Of a stretch of 64,000 nt of DNA, positions 35,217-44,582 are shown one piece after another. The notes below the pieces were generated by a model. The model had not been told where the DNA came from and searched no databases. It worked only from the letters and a program-made list of their open reading frames with translations. Both the position numbers and the translations under genes were made by a program. The stretch comes from SXIZ01 sp040079795. GTDB taxonomy: Bacteria; Pseudomonadota; Gammaproteobacteria; Methylococcales; Methylomonadaceae. Positions within the stretch are counted from its first letter, which is position 1. Each line of letters begins with the position of its first letter. The stretch covers positions 76,301 to 140,300 of the forward strand of contig JBEBJQ010000002.1 of the NCBI GenBank assembly GCA_040079795.1, read 5' to 3'.

Positions 35217-35445
35217 ACTACTTCCTCAATGTTGTCTAGCCAATTCATTACACTAATCAAAATTATTTTTTCACCGCCACCCCAAAATGCTTGCGATTGG
35301 TGTTGAAAAAAGTCGCTTAACTTATCGGTTTTAGCCGTATTCGTCAAGTACATTCCATGCCATTTTACTTGGTTATCTATTGGCTTGCCATTTTTTAAAC
35401 AAACTTTAAGACTGTTTCTTAACAACTGTCGTTTTAAACACCCCC

Positions 35446-36162
35446 TTAATACCAAAAGCGCATCCCTACTACGAAACGTAAGCTCTGGCGATGTTCACGC
35501 AAAGATTGCTCATCAACATAATCGAAACCAATGTAAGGCGCAAATTCCCGCTCAATCTCATAGCGTAAACGCACACCGGCTTCAAATTCAGTAACGCCAG
35601 CTTTAACACCACGGTTTTGAATATCAGCGGCAGCAAGATTGAGCTCTATTCTGGGCTGTAAAATCAGCCGTTGGGTAAACAGAATTTCATAACCTAAATT
35701 TAAACGCCCCAGTACATTGCCATTGCTGGTAATAAACATAGCACCTTCCACATCGATAAAATAAGGCGCTAAACCCTGGAAGCCAATGACGGCGTCATAA
35801 GTACGTTCAGGCTCAAATGCCCGGCGGGCACCAACCTGAAAATCCCAAAAAGTACTGATATTCCGGCTGTATAACAGTTGCAAATCGGCACGGCCAAAAA
35901 TGTCCTGATCAGCAGAATAATCACCCTCGGTTTTTATCCACAGTTTATGCTCATCATTGCCTATCCAATGCTGAATATCCCATTTAAATAAATGCAGGTT
36001 TTCATTCCCTTCATATTCCAAGCGCTCTGCCTTGAAATGATTAAAAATCATAGCATCATCATGCGCCAATGCAGCCGTCGCGTTAATCGCCATAAATAAA
36101 AAAACGAGGGCAACAACTGCCCTGCTTAAAAACAGGCTTTTCAGAAAACCAAAAGAATTCAT
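35446..36162 (-). CDS. copB: Copper resistance outer-membrane protein CopB
   Basis: 238 residues with a signal peptide (about 1-33, ending ALAHDD) and a beta-barrel domain typical of CopB: QHWIGNDEHKLWIKTEGDY, LQLLYSRNISTFWDFQVGAR, APYFIDVEGAMFI and a terminal FVVGMRFWY. It lacks the long methionine-rich N-terminal region that many CopB proteins have. It works with CopA in binding and exporting excess copper at the outer membrane. It follows copA by 81 bp on the same strand and is very likely co-transcribed. Confidence 0.9.
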   Translation of the reverse strand: MNSFGFLKSLFLSRAVVALVFLFMAINATAALAHDDAMIFNHFKAERLEYEGNENLHLFKWDIQHWIGNDEHKLWIKTEGDYSADQDIFGRADLQLLYSRNISTFWDFQVGARRAFEPERTYDAVIGFQGLAPYFIDVEGAMFITSNGNVLGRLNLGYEILFTQRLILQPRIELNLAAADIQNRGVKAGVTEFEAGVRLRYEIEREFAPYIGFDYVDEQSLREHRQSLRFVVGMRFWY

Positions 36163-36243
36163 ATACCTATAACCAAAAAATTTTACCCATAACAGTTAAA
36201 AATAATACTGCTAGTTGAATAATGCGTCCTCCCGTACCTAGGT

Positions 36244-37977
36244 CTATTGCGGTGATTCAATAATTAATTTGCGAAACATACCGGTTTCCATGTGATACAT
36301 CAAATGGCAGTGAAAAGCCCACTCACCCACCGCATCCGCTAGCACATCCACACTCACTCTTGTGCCGGGCTTAACATTAATCACATGTTTTTTAGGGTTA
36401 TGCAGCCCCTGCCCGTTATCCAAAAATTGCCATAAGCCATGAATATGAATGGGATGATTCATCATGGTTTCGTTGACATAATTAAAACGGAGATGGTCGC
36501 CCAAATGTACCCTGATAGGCTCAGCATCCCCATATTTGATGTCATCGAATGACCAGATATACCGGTGCATATTACCGGTTAAACGCAGGGTAATCTCATG
36601 ATCCACTTTACCCCAGGCTGCACTTGCCTGGGCAGCGTGCAGATCACTATAGCTTAAAACTTTATACGGATCAGTCGCTGGCGGTGCGGTCATTGCCGAC
36701 ATATCATGCATGCCTTCCATGTCGTGCATTTTATGCATGCTATGCATATCGTGTTGCGGCATAGCAGAATTACCAATAATAGGTTGGTGTCCGCTATGCT
36801 GCTCCGTACTTCCAAGTCCCTGGGCAGAATGATTTTGATCATGCTGGCTATGCTCAGCGCGCCCAACCCCCATATCAGCCATGGTAAGTAACTGCATGGG
36901 CCTTAGTTTAGGTAATACTGGCTGCAAGCCGCTTCGGGGCGTAAGGGTCGCACTGGCATACCCGCTTCTATCCATTGCTTCGGCAAAAATACTATATGCT
37001 TGATCAAATGCTGGCTCGACAATAACATTGTAGGTTTCTGCAACGGCTATACGAAACTCATCAACCACTGTTGGCACTACCGCTTGACCGTCAGCCTCAA
37101 CCACGCGCATTTTTAGCCCCGGAATACGGATGTCAAAGTGAGTCATGGCAGAGGCGTTAATAAAGCGTAAGCGCACTTTTTCACCCAGCTTAAATAAAGC
37201 CAGCCAATTTTGTTGCGGCGGCTGACCGTTAATCAAAAAAGTGTAGGTGGCACCAGTCACATCAGCAATATCCGTCGGTTCCATGCGCATGTCACCCCAG
37301 TCCAATCGGTCGCCAAGGGTTTCAAAAAAGCCCAGGCGTTGAATGTCCTCCCACAGAGTAAAAACGGTTCTTTTTTGAAAATTGTAATAATCACTTTGCT
37401 TTTTTAAACGTGCCAGAGTACGTTCAGGATCGGCCTCGGGAAAATCAGAAAGCAACACGACATAATCCTGTTGCACCAACTCAGTTTGCTGAACCGGATC
37501 AATAATAATCGCGCCGTACAACCCTAATTGTTCTTGCGTACCCGAGTGGCCATGATACCAATAGGTGCCACTTTGATTTACCTGAAAGTGGTACGTGAAA
37601 GTCTCACCGGGTGCTATACCGGAAAAACTGATGTTGGGCACGCCATCCATTTGATAGGGCAAAATAATGCCATGCCAATGCAAAGAAGTCGGTTCGGATA
37701 AATGATTAGTTACCTTCAAGGTCACCCACTCCCCTTCACGCCAGTGCAAAGTCGGCGCTGGCAGGGAGCGGTTAGCTACTAGCGTCGTTTGTTGCCCATC
37801 GTTAAGCTTAATTGTGCCCTGCGCTATGGTTAGCTCGTAAACAGCACCAAAAACAACGGTATTACCCAAAAACAACGCCAAAAAAACCCAAACACTAAAA
37901 CCACTCAGTCGGTCTTTATGGGTCGATTTGTTAAGCAAGCTACTGCCGAATGGTAAATTAATCAAAACACAATCCAA
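36244..37977 (-). CDS. copA: CopA-type multicopper oxidase
   Basis: 577 residues, a periplasmic three-domain multicopper oxidase. All copper motifs are visible: LHWHGIILP (about 99), GTYWYHGHSGTQ (about 137), MNHPIHIHGLW near 500 and the C-terminal HCHLMYHMETGM. A methionine/histidine-rich segment (about 415-430, QHDMHSMHKMHDMEGMHDM) would bind Cu(I). The membrane-leader segment VWVFLALFLGNTVVFGAVYE is present, but I see no twin-arginine pair, which is unusual for CopA. The start is uncertain: only TTG codons are available near 37977. It detoxifies copper by oxidising Cu(I). Confidence 0.93.
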   Translation of the reverse strand: MDCVLINLPFGSSLLNKSTHKDRLSGFSVWVFLALFLGNTVVFGAVYELTIAQGTIKLNDGQQTTLVANRSLPAPTLHWREGEWVTLKVTNHLSEPTSLHWHGIILPYQMDGVPNISFSGIAPGETFTYHFQVNQSGTYWYHGHSGTQEQLGLYGAIIIDPVQQTELVQQDYVVLLSDFPEADPERTLARLKKQSDYYNFQKRTVFTLWEDIQRLGFFETLGDRLDWGDMRMEPTDIADVTGATYTFLINGQPPQQNWLALFKLGEKVRLRFINASAMTHFDIRIPGLKMRVVEADGQAVVPTVVDEFRIAVAETYNVIVEPAFDQAYSIFAEAMDRSGYASATLTPRSGLQPVLPKLRPMQLLTMADMGVGRAEHSQHDQNHSAQGLGSTEQHSGHQPIIGNSAMPQHDMHSMHKMHDMEGMHDMSAMTAPPATDPYKVLSYSDLHAAQASAAWGKVDHEITLRLTGNMHRYIWSFDDIKYGDAEPIRVHLGDHLRFNYVNETMMNHPIHIHGLWQFLDNGQGLHNPKKHVINVKPGTRVSVDVLADAVGEWAFHCHLMYHMETGMFRKLIIESPQ

Positions 37978-38246
37978 ATAGAAAATAGTGATGGGGGGCG
38001 ATAGGTATTTACACCATTATAAGAGTTGATTTGGGAAAAGCTTGAACAATTTAAAACATTTAGGTCTTCAGGTTTTATCAAACGAAATAATTACCTTACC
38101 AATATTCGGCACTCAAAACCGTATATTCACCTTGCAATTCCCCCTCTTCGACAACTGCCTATGACAACCCTGCTGCTGTTGAAGATAATCTCAATACGGA
38201 AAAATCATCTGACCAATACAACTACCTAAAGCCAGGGAGCAATCCG

Positions 38247-39728
38247 ATGAACGAAGACACGCAACGCCTCTACCAGCAAATTCAAGTTTATATGTTGGAT
38301 CAACCAGACACTTGCCTTACTTTTCATAAACGTCTGGCGCGAGAAAATAACTGGTCTAAGCACTACACAGAACGGGTCATTTCAGAATATAAAAAACTCG
38401 CCCTTTTAGCCGCCGTAGCAGGCCATAAAGTTACGCATTCTGACCAGGTAGATCAAGCCTGGCATTTACATTTGATAAATTCGCGCGGGTATTGGAATGA
38501 GTTCTGCCCCAGAGTATTGGGGAAGCCCTTACACCATGAACCCAGCCGCGGCGGGCAAGTGGAGCAGGAAAAATTCGTCGACTGGTATCAAAAAACTCTG
38601 GATAGCTATGAACGGATATTCGGATATTTACCTCCAGCCGATATTTGGCCTGCGTCTGATCAGCGTTTTAGCAACAAGGTGCGTTTTATACGGGTCAATA
38701 CCCAGCAGCATTGGTTAATTCCTAAACCGATAGGGTTAAAAATAATGCCAGTGTGGCGACCAATGTCAATATTGCCGCTATTATTGATTTTAGCTGTTAT
38801 CAGCGGCTGTGCAGCGGTATCACCGCTCTTGATGGGGAGCTCAGTCACGGCAGGGGTATTTTTGGGGTTAGCTAAAGTTGGTCTTGAAGACTTGCTGAAC
38901 ATAGCACCTATGAATTTTCTATTACTATATATTCATACGGGATTTGCCATGATGTTGATTGCAGCGGGATTAAAAGCCTATTGGTTAAAGTCATTTGAGC
39001 CCGTTCATCCCCAGCCAATTGGACAGCCAAGTATAGAAGCACTTGCTTACCTTGCAGGCGGCAGTGACCGCGTGATACATACTGCATTGGTCGCTCTCAT
39101 CGAACGGGGTACGCTGGCTATCAGTCCAGATAAAAACTATCTGGAGCTCATTTCCGATGAAGAACCGCAGACGCCAATGGAGCGAGAAATTATTTATGGG
39201 CTAAAACACAGTATGCTTTTACTCAATCGCCAAGAAATTAAGGCGCTATCAGTAAGATTAAAACAAGGTTCCTCTTTATTTAAAGAAGTTAAAAACAGTT
39301 TAGTTGATCAGGGTTTATTAATTCCGCCAGCTAAGACTGACACAATCCCGAATAAAATAGGCTTACTCTTCACGCCACTATTTTTAATAGGCTTGGTACG
39401 GTTAATACATGGCCTGCATATTGGACATCCCGTAGGTTTTTTATTTTTATTGTTGATTCTTGTTGGTATTTCACCACTCTTCTTTACCGTTAGCAGCGCT
39501 AAACGCACAGCCTACGGTAACGAAATTTTAGCAGAACATAAACATAGCCTAAGCATTGGGGAAAGCACTATACAACCGGCGTTAAGCTATGCAATAGCTA
39601 TCTCAGGCTTGGCCGCCTTAAGCGATACCGCGTTTGCGGAGGTAGGACTGGCTTTACTAAATACAAAAGGAAATGACCGTGAAGGCGATAACGATGGTTG
39701 CGGTGGATGCGGAGGATGCGGAGGCTAA
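38247..39728 (+). CDS. TIGR04222-type membrane protein with glycine-rich-protein-like N-terminus
   Basis: 493 residues. The N-terminal 130 residues carry conserved VDQAWHLHLINSRGYWNEFC and GKPLHHEPSRGG motifs with a WYQKTLDSYERIFGYLPP segment, as in bacterial relatives of plant glycine-rich domain proteins. Several membrane segments follow (about 170-250 and 375-415), and the protein ends in cysteine/glycine repeats (GCGGCGGCGG), a mark of TIGR04222 proteins. GGGAG lies about 8 nt before the ATG. The family's role is unknown. It is divergent from copA across a 269-bp gap that must hold both promoters. Confidence 0.75.
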   Translation: MNEDTQRLYQQIQVYMLDQPDTCLTFHKRLARENNWSKHYTERVISEYKKLALLAAVAGHKVTHSDQVDQAWHLHLINSRGYWNEFCPRVLGKPLHHEPSRGGQVEQEKFVDWYQKTLDSYERIFGYLPPADIWPASDQRFSNKVRFIRVNTQQHWLIPKPIGLKIMPVWRPMSILPLLLILAVISGCAAVSPLLMGSSVTAGVFLGLAKVGLEDLLNIAPMNFLLLYIHTGFAMMLIAAGLKAYWLKSFEPVHPQPIGQPSIEALAYLAGGSDRVIHTALVALIERGTLAISPDKNYLELISDEEPQTPMEREIIYGLKHSMLLLNRQEIKALSVRLKQGSSLFKEVKNSLVDQGLLIPPAKTDTIPNKIGLLFTPLFLIGLVRLIHGLHIGHPVGFLFLLLILVGISPLFFTVSSAKRTAYGNEILAEHKHSLSIGESTIQPALSYAIAISGLAALSDTAFAEVGLALLNTKGNDREGDNDGCGGCGGCGG

Positions 39729-39944
39729 ATGCTACTATATAAATAATCACCCCCCCGTTCTTCCCAAATTGAATTACTATAAACCTCACATATTGAGCAG
39801 ATTATCGCAAGCAATGCGTAACTAGAGATTTTGAGCGAATAGTTACAAATGCGATTAATTCATTGAATTAAACGAAACCGCTTGCAATAAAATGTAAACT
39901 CACAAAAATGAACAGAATTAAAAATTAATTGAAGAGTCTTAATC

Positions 39945-40853
39945 ATGGCTAATTATATTTCAGCTTCGCCTGTTATGACTTTACCCGCCAATAGCCATGG
40001 CAGGGATTTTGTGTTAGGCGATCTGCATGGCTGTTATCAGCTTTTGCAAGACTTGCTGGGGCAGGTAAATTTCAATCCGGCTCAAGATCGGTTATTTTCC
40101 GTAGGCGATCTGGTTGACCGGGGGCCGGATTCGTTAGCTTGTCTGGAATTACTCAAAGAACCCTGGTTTTATGCCGTTTTGGGCAACCATGAGGCGATGC
40201 TGGCCGATTTTTTTAATACTTACAATCCCAATAATAACCAGCCAGACCAGGAACTGGATTGCTGGTTTAACACTGGCAAACTGGAGGAACTGGATAGTGA
40301 AATGGTCGCCCGCAAACTCATTTTTTTAAACAATGGCGGCAGATGGGTTGAGCAATATTACGATCAAGAACGCCAACAAATGACCCGCGAATTTAATCTC
40401 GCCTTAACCAGGGTTTTCTTATTACCCCGCGTCATTCTTGTTGGTACGGGGGCTAACCGTTTTCAGATTGTTCACGCGGAATTGTTATCAAGCAATACCA
40501 CTTATCCGACACCGGAAGTTTGGCTGGATCAGGACATCGACCGTTGGTCTAGGGGCGAGCCGATTCCTGAAAATACTCTATCCCGGATGATCTGGGGGCG
40601 GACTTTGTTCCGGATGGGGGATTACCCGTCAAAAGATCCATCCGTGCAAGTAGGACTTTCACCTACCTTTTGCGGCCACACCATAGCCTCGACAGTGCGG
40701 CAAGCCTTGTCGCATATTTGTCTGGACACTGGTGCATTTATGACGCAACCACCTTATCAAGGCAACGCTGAAGGATTTGGCTTAACCTTGTATGACGTAC
40801 AGCAACAAAGCATAATTGAAAAACCTCATGTGCATGATAAGCCTGAAGGATAA
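39945..40853 (+). CDS. PphA-like serine/threonine metallophosphatase
   Basis: 302 residues with the full calcineurin-type metal-binding signature: FVLGDLHGCYQLLQ (about 23-36), FSVGDLVDRGPDSL (about 53-66) and AVLGNHEAML (about 82-91), plus a late histidine in FCGHTIAST. Bacterial PrpA/PphA enzymes dephosphorylate proteins or dinucleoside polyphosphates in the cytoplasm. A central insertion (about 95-150) is longer than in Escherichia coli PphA. It is transcribed alone, 95 bp ahead of a symporter gene. Substrate unknown. Confidence 0.83.
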   Translation: MANYISASPVMTLPANSHGRDFVLGDLHGCYQLLQDLLGQVNFNPAQDRLFSVGDLVDRGPDSLACLELLKEPWFYAVLGNHEAMLADFFNTYNPNNNQPDQELDCWFNTGKLEELDSEMVARKLIFLNNGGRWVEQYYDQERQQMTREFNLALTRVFLLPRVILVGTGANRFQIVHAELLSSNTTYPTPEVWLDQDIDRWSRGEPIPENTLSRMIWGRTLFRMGDYPSKDPSVQVGLSPTFCGHTIASTVRQALSHICLDTGAFMTQPPYQGNAEGFGLTLYDVQQQSIIEKPHVHDKPEG

Positions 40854-40948
40854 CAGGCAATAACCGCTATTAAAACACGTTAAGTTTCAGTTATTCCGCT
40901 AGACAATATTTCTGATAGCCACACACCTTTTCGAACAGGAGTTTAACC

Positions 40949-42214
40949 ATGACCGCTCCAGCCCAGCATCCAGCTCCAAAAACCAACCGTCAAACGCTTT
41001 ATGTCGCAATAGCGCTGGTGTTAGGTATTGCCGTCGGTGAATTGCTCAATCTAACCCTTAGCAATACCGGAACAACCAACCCCCTGCTAAACCAGATCAT
41101 TTCGGTTTTTGGGGTATTAACCGATATTTTCCTGCGCCTGGTCAAAATGATTATTGCGCCCTTAGTGGTTTCTACCTTAGTAGTCGGTATGGCGAAAATG
41201 GGCGATCCCCAAACGGTCGGACGTATCGGTATTAAAGCCCTGCTGTGGTTCTTCTCCGCCTCGTTTTTTAGCCTATTGTTAGGCATGTTACTGGTGAATA
41301 TTTTAAGCCCGGGCAGCTCCTTACATATCGATTTACCAGCGGCTGACGCGGTTACCGGATTGCCGGACGTTAAACCGACGCTGGGCAGTTTTGCCGCACA
41401 CATGTTTCCTAAAAGTATTGTAGAAGCCATGGCCAATAACGAAATCCTGCAAATCGTCGTGTTTTCCATGTTTTTTGGGGTGGCCTGCGCGTCCTTAGGC
41501 GAACTGGCACATCCGCTGGTCAAAACCCTGGATTCCCTCAGCCACATCATGCTCAAAGTCACCAGCTACGTTATGCACTATGCACCGGTCGCGGTATTCT
41601 CTGCTATGGCTTCAGTGATTGCGCAAAATGGCTTGAGCGTACTGTTCTCTTATGGCAAATTTATCGGCGAGTTTTACTTTGGCTTGACGCTATTGTGTAC
41701 ATTTCTGGGTTGCATTGGCGCAGTATTTATAGGCAAAAGAATCTTCTCGCTTATCCGCCACATCCGCGAACCCATGCTCCTGGCATTCGGCACCGCCAGC
41801 AGCGAAAGCGCCTACCCTAAACTGTTACAACAACTTGAACGCTTCGGATGCGATGAAAAAGTCTGTGGTTTGGTGCTGCCACTGGGGTATTCGTTTAACC
41901 TTGATGGCAGCATGATGTATATGACCTTCGCAGTACTGTTTATCGCACAGGCTTATGGCATTGAAATGCCGCTGGGCGACCAGTTCCTTATGTTACTGGT
42001 GCTGTTATTTACCAGCAAAGGCGTAGCGGGTGTACCAAGAGCCTCGTTGATCGTCATTGCTGCTACCCTGTCGATGTTTCATATCCCGGAAGCCGGGTTG
42101 CTGCTGTTACTGGGTATCGACCAGATTCTGGATATGGGCAGAAGTGCCACCAATGTGTTTGGTAACAGCATTGCCGCGGCGGTGATTAGCCGCTGGGAGA
42201 AGGCTTTGAGGTAA
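40949..42214 (+). CDS. Dicarboxylate/cation symporter (DAACS family)
   Basis: 421 residues with the eight-helix plus two-hairpin fold of the GltP/DctA family. Visible are the hairpin-1 serine motif FGTASSESAYPKLLQQLERF (about 277-296), the NLDGSMMYM motif of helix 7 (about 316) and the hairpin-2/helix-8 segment SKGVAGVPRASLIV ... DMGRSATNVFGNSIA. It imports C4-dicarboxylates or acidic amino acids with sodium or protons. The GYSFNLDGS form resembles DctA more than GltP, but substrate choice is uncertain. AGGAG lies about 9 nt before the ATG. Confidence 0.92.
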   Translation: MTAPAQHPAPKTNRQTLYVAIALVLGIAVGELLNLTLSNTGTTNPLLNQIISVFGVLTDIFLRLVKMIIAPLVVSTLVVGMAKMGDPQTVGRIGIKALLWFFSASFFSLLLGMLLVNILSPGSSLHIDLPAADAVTGLPDVKPTLGSFAAHMFPKSIVEAMANNEILQIVVFSMFFGVACASLGELAHPLVKTLDSLSHIMLKVTSYVMHYAPVAVFSAMASVIAQNGLSVLFSYGKFIGEFYFGLTLLCTFLGCIGAVFIGKRIFSLIRHIREPMLLAFGTASSESAYPKLLQQLERFGCDEKVCGLVLPLGYSFNLDGSMMYMTFAVLFIAQAYGIEMPLGDQFLMLLVLLFTSKGVAGVPRASLIVIAATLSMFHIPEAGLLLLLGIDQILDMGRSATNVFGNSIAAAVISRWEKALR

Positions 42215-42412
42215 ACAACCACCACAGAGCATTTCTGATTATTGGGTTAACGCTAAAAGTCCTGCGAGATATTTATAAGCCTTAAGACCTTGAATGTATT
42301 CATCAGATTTAATCGATGTTACTGTAACCGCTAGGCTCCATACAGGCTGCTTGCTATCAAAATAAGCATATATGCCCTTAAACTGTATGGGATTCTAATG
42401 GACTAAGCACCC

Positions 42413-42937
42413 TTAATGCCAACCGCCGTATTGCGTAGTCGGATCACCACGCCAACCAGTTGAGGTTTTGTTACCATCGGGGATGTGTACGGTATTTTCC
42501 GCAGCGTGAACCATATTTGCACGATTATAACCCCCCATTTCTTTTGCGGCTTTAGCAATCGCCGTCGATGATGGATTAATATAATAGGTCGTAATTGTGT
42601 CATAAATGACTGCGGCGGACAGTTTTTCCGCACCCGATTCAGAAGAAAACGTCAACAGAATGGGCAAAACGGTATCGGCTGGAATTTCTAAGCGGTAATG
42701 GCCATTGTCCATAGTCGCTTGAGTTATAACACGACCATTTTCATCAGTCGCCGCCACTGTGCCTGTTTTAATCACACCTTTATTATTGCTAACCACACCT
42801 TCTAAAATAGTCGCTTGTGCGTATTTTTTTGTTGCCGGTTGACTCACTTTTGACGCTTGCTCTCCCTGACCGCAGCTAGTAATTGCCAAACATACAAGGA
42901 TTCCTAGCAATACTGTAAATAAAACTGTAGGCTTCAT
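42413..42937 (-). CDS. Small lipoprotein with carboxypeptidase-regulatory-like fold
   Basis: 174 residues. A lipoprotein signal (MKPTVLFTVLLGILVCLAIT followed by SCGQG, lipid cysteine about 22) precedes a beta-rich domain (ATILEGVVSNNKGVIKTGTV ... DNGHYRLEIPADT) like the carboxypeptidase regulatory-like domain. The C-terminal part ends TTQYGGWH. AGGAG precedes the ATG. It converges on the symporter gene. I recognise no specific family; a periplasmic binding or structural role is possible. Confidence 0.6.
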   Translation of the reverse strand: MKPTVLFTVLLGILVCLAITSCGQGEQASKVSQPATKKYAQATILEGVVSNNKGVIKTGTVAATDENGRVITQATMDNGHYRLEIPADTVLPILLTFSSESGAEKLSAAVIYDTITTYYINPSSTAIAKAAKEMGGYNRANMVHAAENTVHIPDGNKTSTGWRGDPTTQYGGWH

Positions 42938-43034
42938 AAAAACTCCTAATAATCCATAGTTATTTTGTAAAGTATACTAATTTATGGTGTTCTAGCGTAA
43001 AATTTTTCAGTATGGAGAATGAAGCAGCTGTAGC

Positions 43035-43424
43035 TTAGTCTATTGGTTTATTTGCTTTTTTATGGGCATCTTCGAGTGTTTTGGTTTTGGCTTGCATTGC
43101 CCGTGCTTCTATTGGGCGATTAAGCTTTATCAGTAAAGCCGCGTATTTTTGAAAGCCCTTTGCCACAGTGGAGTGACCTGCGCTAAGGGATTTTTCACTG
43201 ATTGCCAGAGAACGCTGGTAGAGCGGATCGGCATTCGTATACTTGCGTTGCGCACTCTATAACTCCGCAAGGTTATTCAAGCACGTTGCCACACCAGAGT
43301 TGTCTGCGCCGAAAGTTTTTTCGTAGATGGACAAAGACCGCTGGTGCTGCAAGTTTACTGCTTCTTTGAAATAGCGATAAGCATTAGCATAGTCAATTCG
43401 ATTTACGGCTAATTGTGTAAACAC
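43035..43424 (-). pseudogene. TPR-repeat gene remnant with amber stop
   Basis: The minus-strand frame encodes kinesin-light-chain-type tetratricopeptide repeats: HQRSLSIYEKTFGADNSGVA, NNLAEL, then after a TAG at 43257-43259, NADPLYQRSLAISEKSLSAG and FQKYAALLIKLNRPIEARAM, ending in TAA at 43035-43037. In such repeats the TAG position is normally tyrosine. A further TAG and no ATG lie upstream. It is a decayed gene of which only two to three repeats remain. Confidence 0.6.
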
Positions 43425-43430
43425 CTTTAA

Positions 43431-43625
43431 ATCATTCTAAGCTATCGGCCAAACCATACCGAAGACGCCGCCGTACCCCGATTAGAAAAAATTGAAGAAG
43501 AACTTTCATACAGTGGAAGTGTAAAACCCTTAATTTCAAGTCGTGGAATACGGCTTGTCCCGCACTGTATCCTTCCGCCCGGTAGCCCCCGTGTTACTTT
43601 TTTAAGTTCCTGCAGCATTTTTTAA
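43431..43625 (+). pseudogene. Start-less open frame before the STAS gene
   Basis: A stop-free stretch of about 64 codons with coding-like sequence (EDAAVPRLEKIEEELSYSG, PLISSRGIRLVPHCILPPG) ends in TAA at 43623-43625. It has no ATG/GTG/TTG with a ribosome site and is cut on its left by TAA. It adjoins the TPR remnant on the opposite strand. It may be the scrap of another lost gene; family not recognised. Confidence 0.2.
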
Positions 43626-43706
43626 AAATTCCGCGTTATACGGAATTGATTTGGTGCTATGATTTTGTTTTAAAATATTTAATAAGTTCATTTACAACCA
43701 AACACC

Positions 43707-44045
43707 ATGAATGTGAATCTGGAAAAAACCAATGGCTTTAATGTCCTAACCATTAAGGACGAAAGAATTGATGCCCACAACTCAGGCGAGCTAAAGGAAT
43801 ATCTGCTGCAACTGATTGAAAAAGGTGAAAAACAGATTATCGTGCAATTGGAACAGGTTCGATTTATTGACAGTTCCGGTTTGGGTGCGCTTTTATCAGG
43901 CAATAAACATATTTTGGCTAAATCGGGAAGATTAGCTTTAGTCAATATCCAGCAGCAGGTGCTTTCGATGTTTGAATTAACCCGGCTCAACCGGGTGTTT
44001 GAAATTTATTCGGATTTAAACGAGGCTTTTAATACTGAAACTTAA
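43707..44045 (+). CDS. STAS-domain anti-sigma-factor antagonist
   Basis: 112 residues, one STAS domain of SpoIIAA/RsbV type. The conserved FIDSSGLGALLSGNK (about 54-68) contains the serine that the partner kinase phosphorylates. In partner-switching systems the unphosphorylated antagonist binds the kinase and frees its target. The RsbW-like kinase starts 11 bp after this stop, so the two are an operon. The ribosome site is weak. A PAS-SpoIIE phosphatase that could reactivate it lies about 7.5 kb downstream on the other strand. Confidence 0.93.
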   Translation: MNVNLEKTNGFNVLTIKDERIDAHNSGELKEYLLQLIEKGEKQIIVQLEQVRFIDSSGLGALLSGNKHILAKSGRLALVNIQQQVLSMFELTRLNRVFEIYSDLNEAFNTET

Positions 44046-44055
44046 GAGAGTTCTT

Positions 44056-44478
44056 ATGTGCTCCTCACTTTTGCAGGTAGATGTTGTTATCCCAACGCAA
44101 ACCAAATACTTGGATTTAATCGGCAGTATTGGGGAGCATATTGCCAAAGAACTGGATAATTTTACGGGTGACCGGGAAGCGTTGGCGTATCAGTTAAATC
44201 TGGTGTTAACTGAAGCAACCGCTAATGCCATTAAGCATGCCGAGTGTGACCAAAAAGACACGGTTAGAATAACCATCCATCTCCAAGAGCACACCTTAAA
44301 AATCAATGTTTACGACCATGGACAGGGGTTCGATCTGGAAACCGTACCGTCACCAGATTTCGAACATCCTAAAGAAAGTGGTATGGGGCTGTTTTTTATA
44401 CGCACGATGATGGATTCCGTTACCTATACCCGCCAAGGGGATTGCAATGTGTTGGAAATAATCAAAACCCTACAGTAG
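44056..44478 (+). CDS. RsbW-like anti-sigma-factor serine kinase
   Basis: 140 residues, a stand-alone GHKL ATPase domain. The N box is LNLVLTEATANAIKHAE (about 48-64), the G1 box is VYDHGQGFD (about 85-93) and the G2 box is ESGMGLFFIRTMMD (about 111-124). Such kinases phosphorylate a STAS partner and hold back a sigma factor or other effector. The gene follows its presumed STAS partner by 10 bp. No sigma factor gene is adjacent, so the output is unknown. GAGAG precedes the ATG. Confidence 0.92.
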   Translation: MCSSLLQVDVVIPTQTKYLDLIGSIGEHIAKELDNFTGDREALAYQLNLVLTEATANAIKHAECDQKDTVRITIHLQEHTLKINVYDHGQGFDLETVPSPDFEHPKESGMGLFFIRTMMDSVTYTRQGDCNVLEIIKTLQ

Positions 44479-44582
44479 ATACGCAAAATAGTGCGTCTCT
44501 AGATGACGAAACACGAATAGAATTGAATTATTCAGTGGTTTCACATGGTCAATAACCCATAACCATAAACAGGGATAAGCAA

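Noticed and set aside
35189..35455. 88-codon minus-strand frame upstream of ilvB
   Set aside because: It overlaps the ilvB start, resembles nothing, and has no ribosome site; the ilvB GTG has its own.
38026..38229. 67-codon frame between copA and the TIGR04222 gene
   Set aside because: It has no ribosome site or domain and fills the divergent promoter region.
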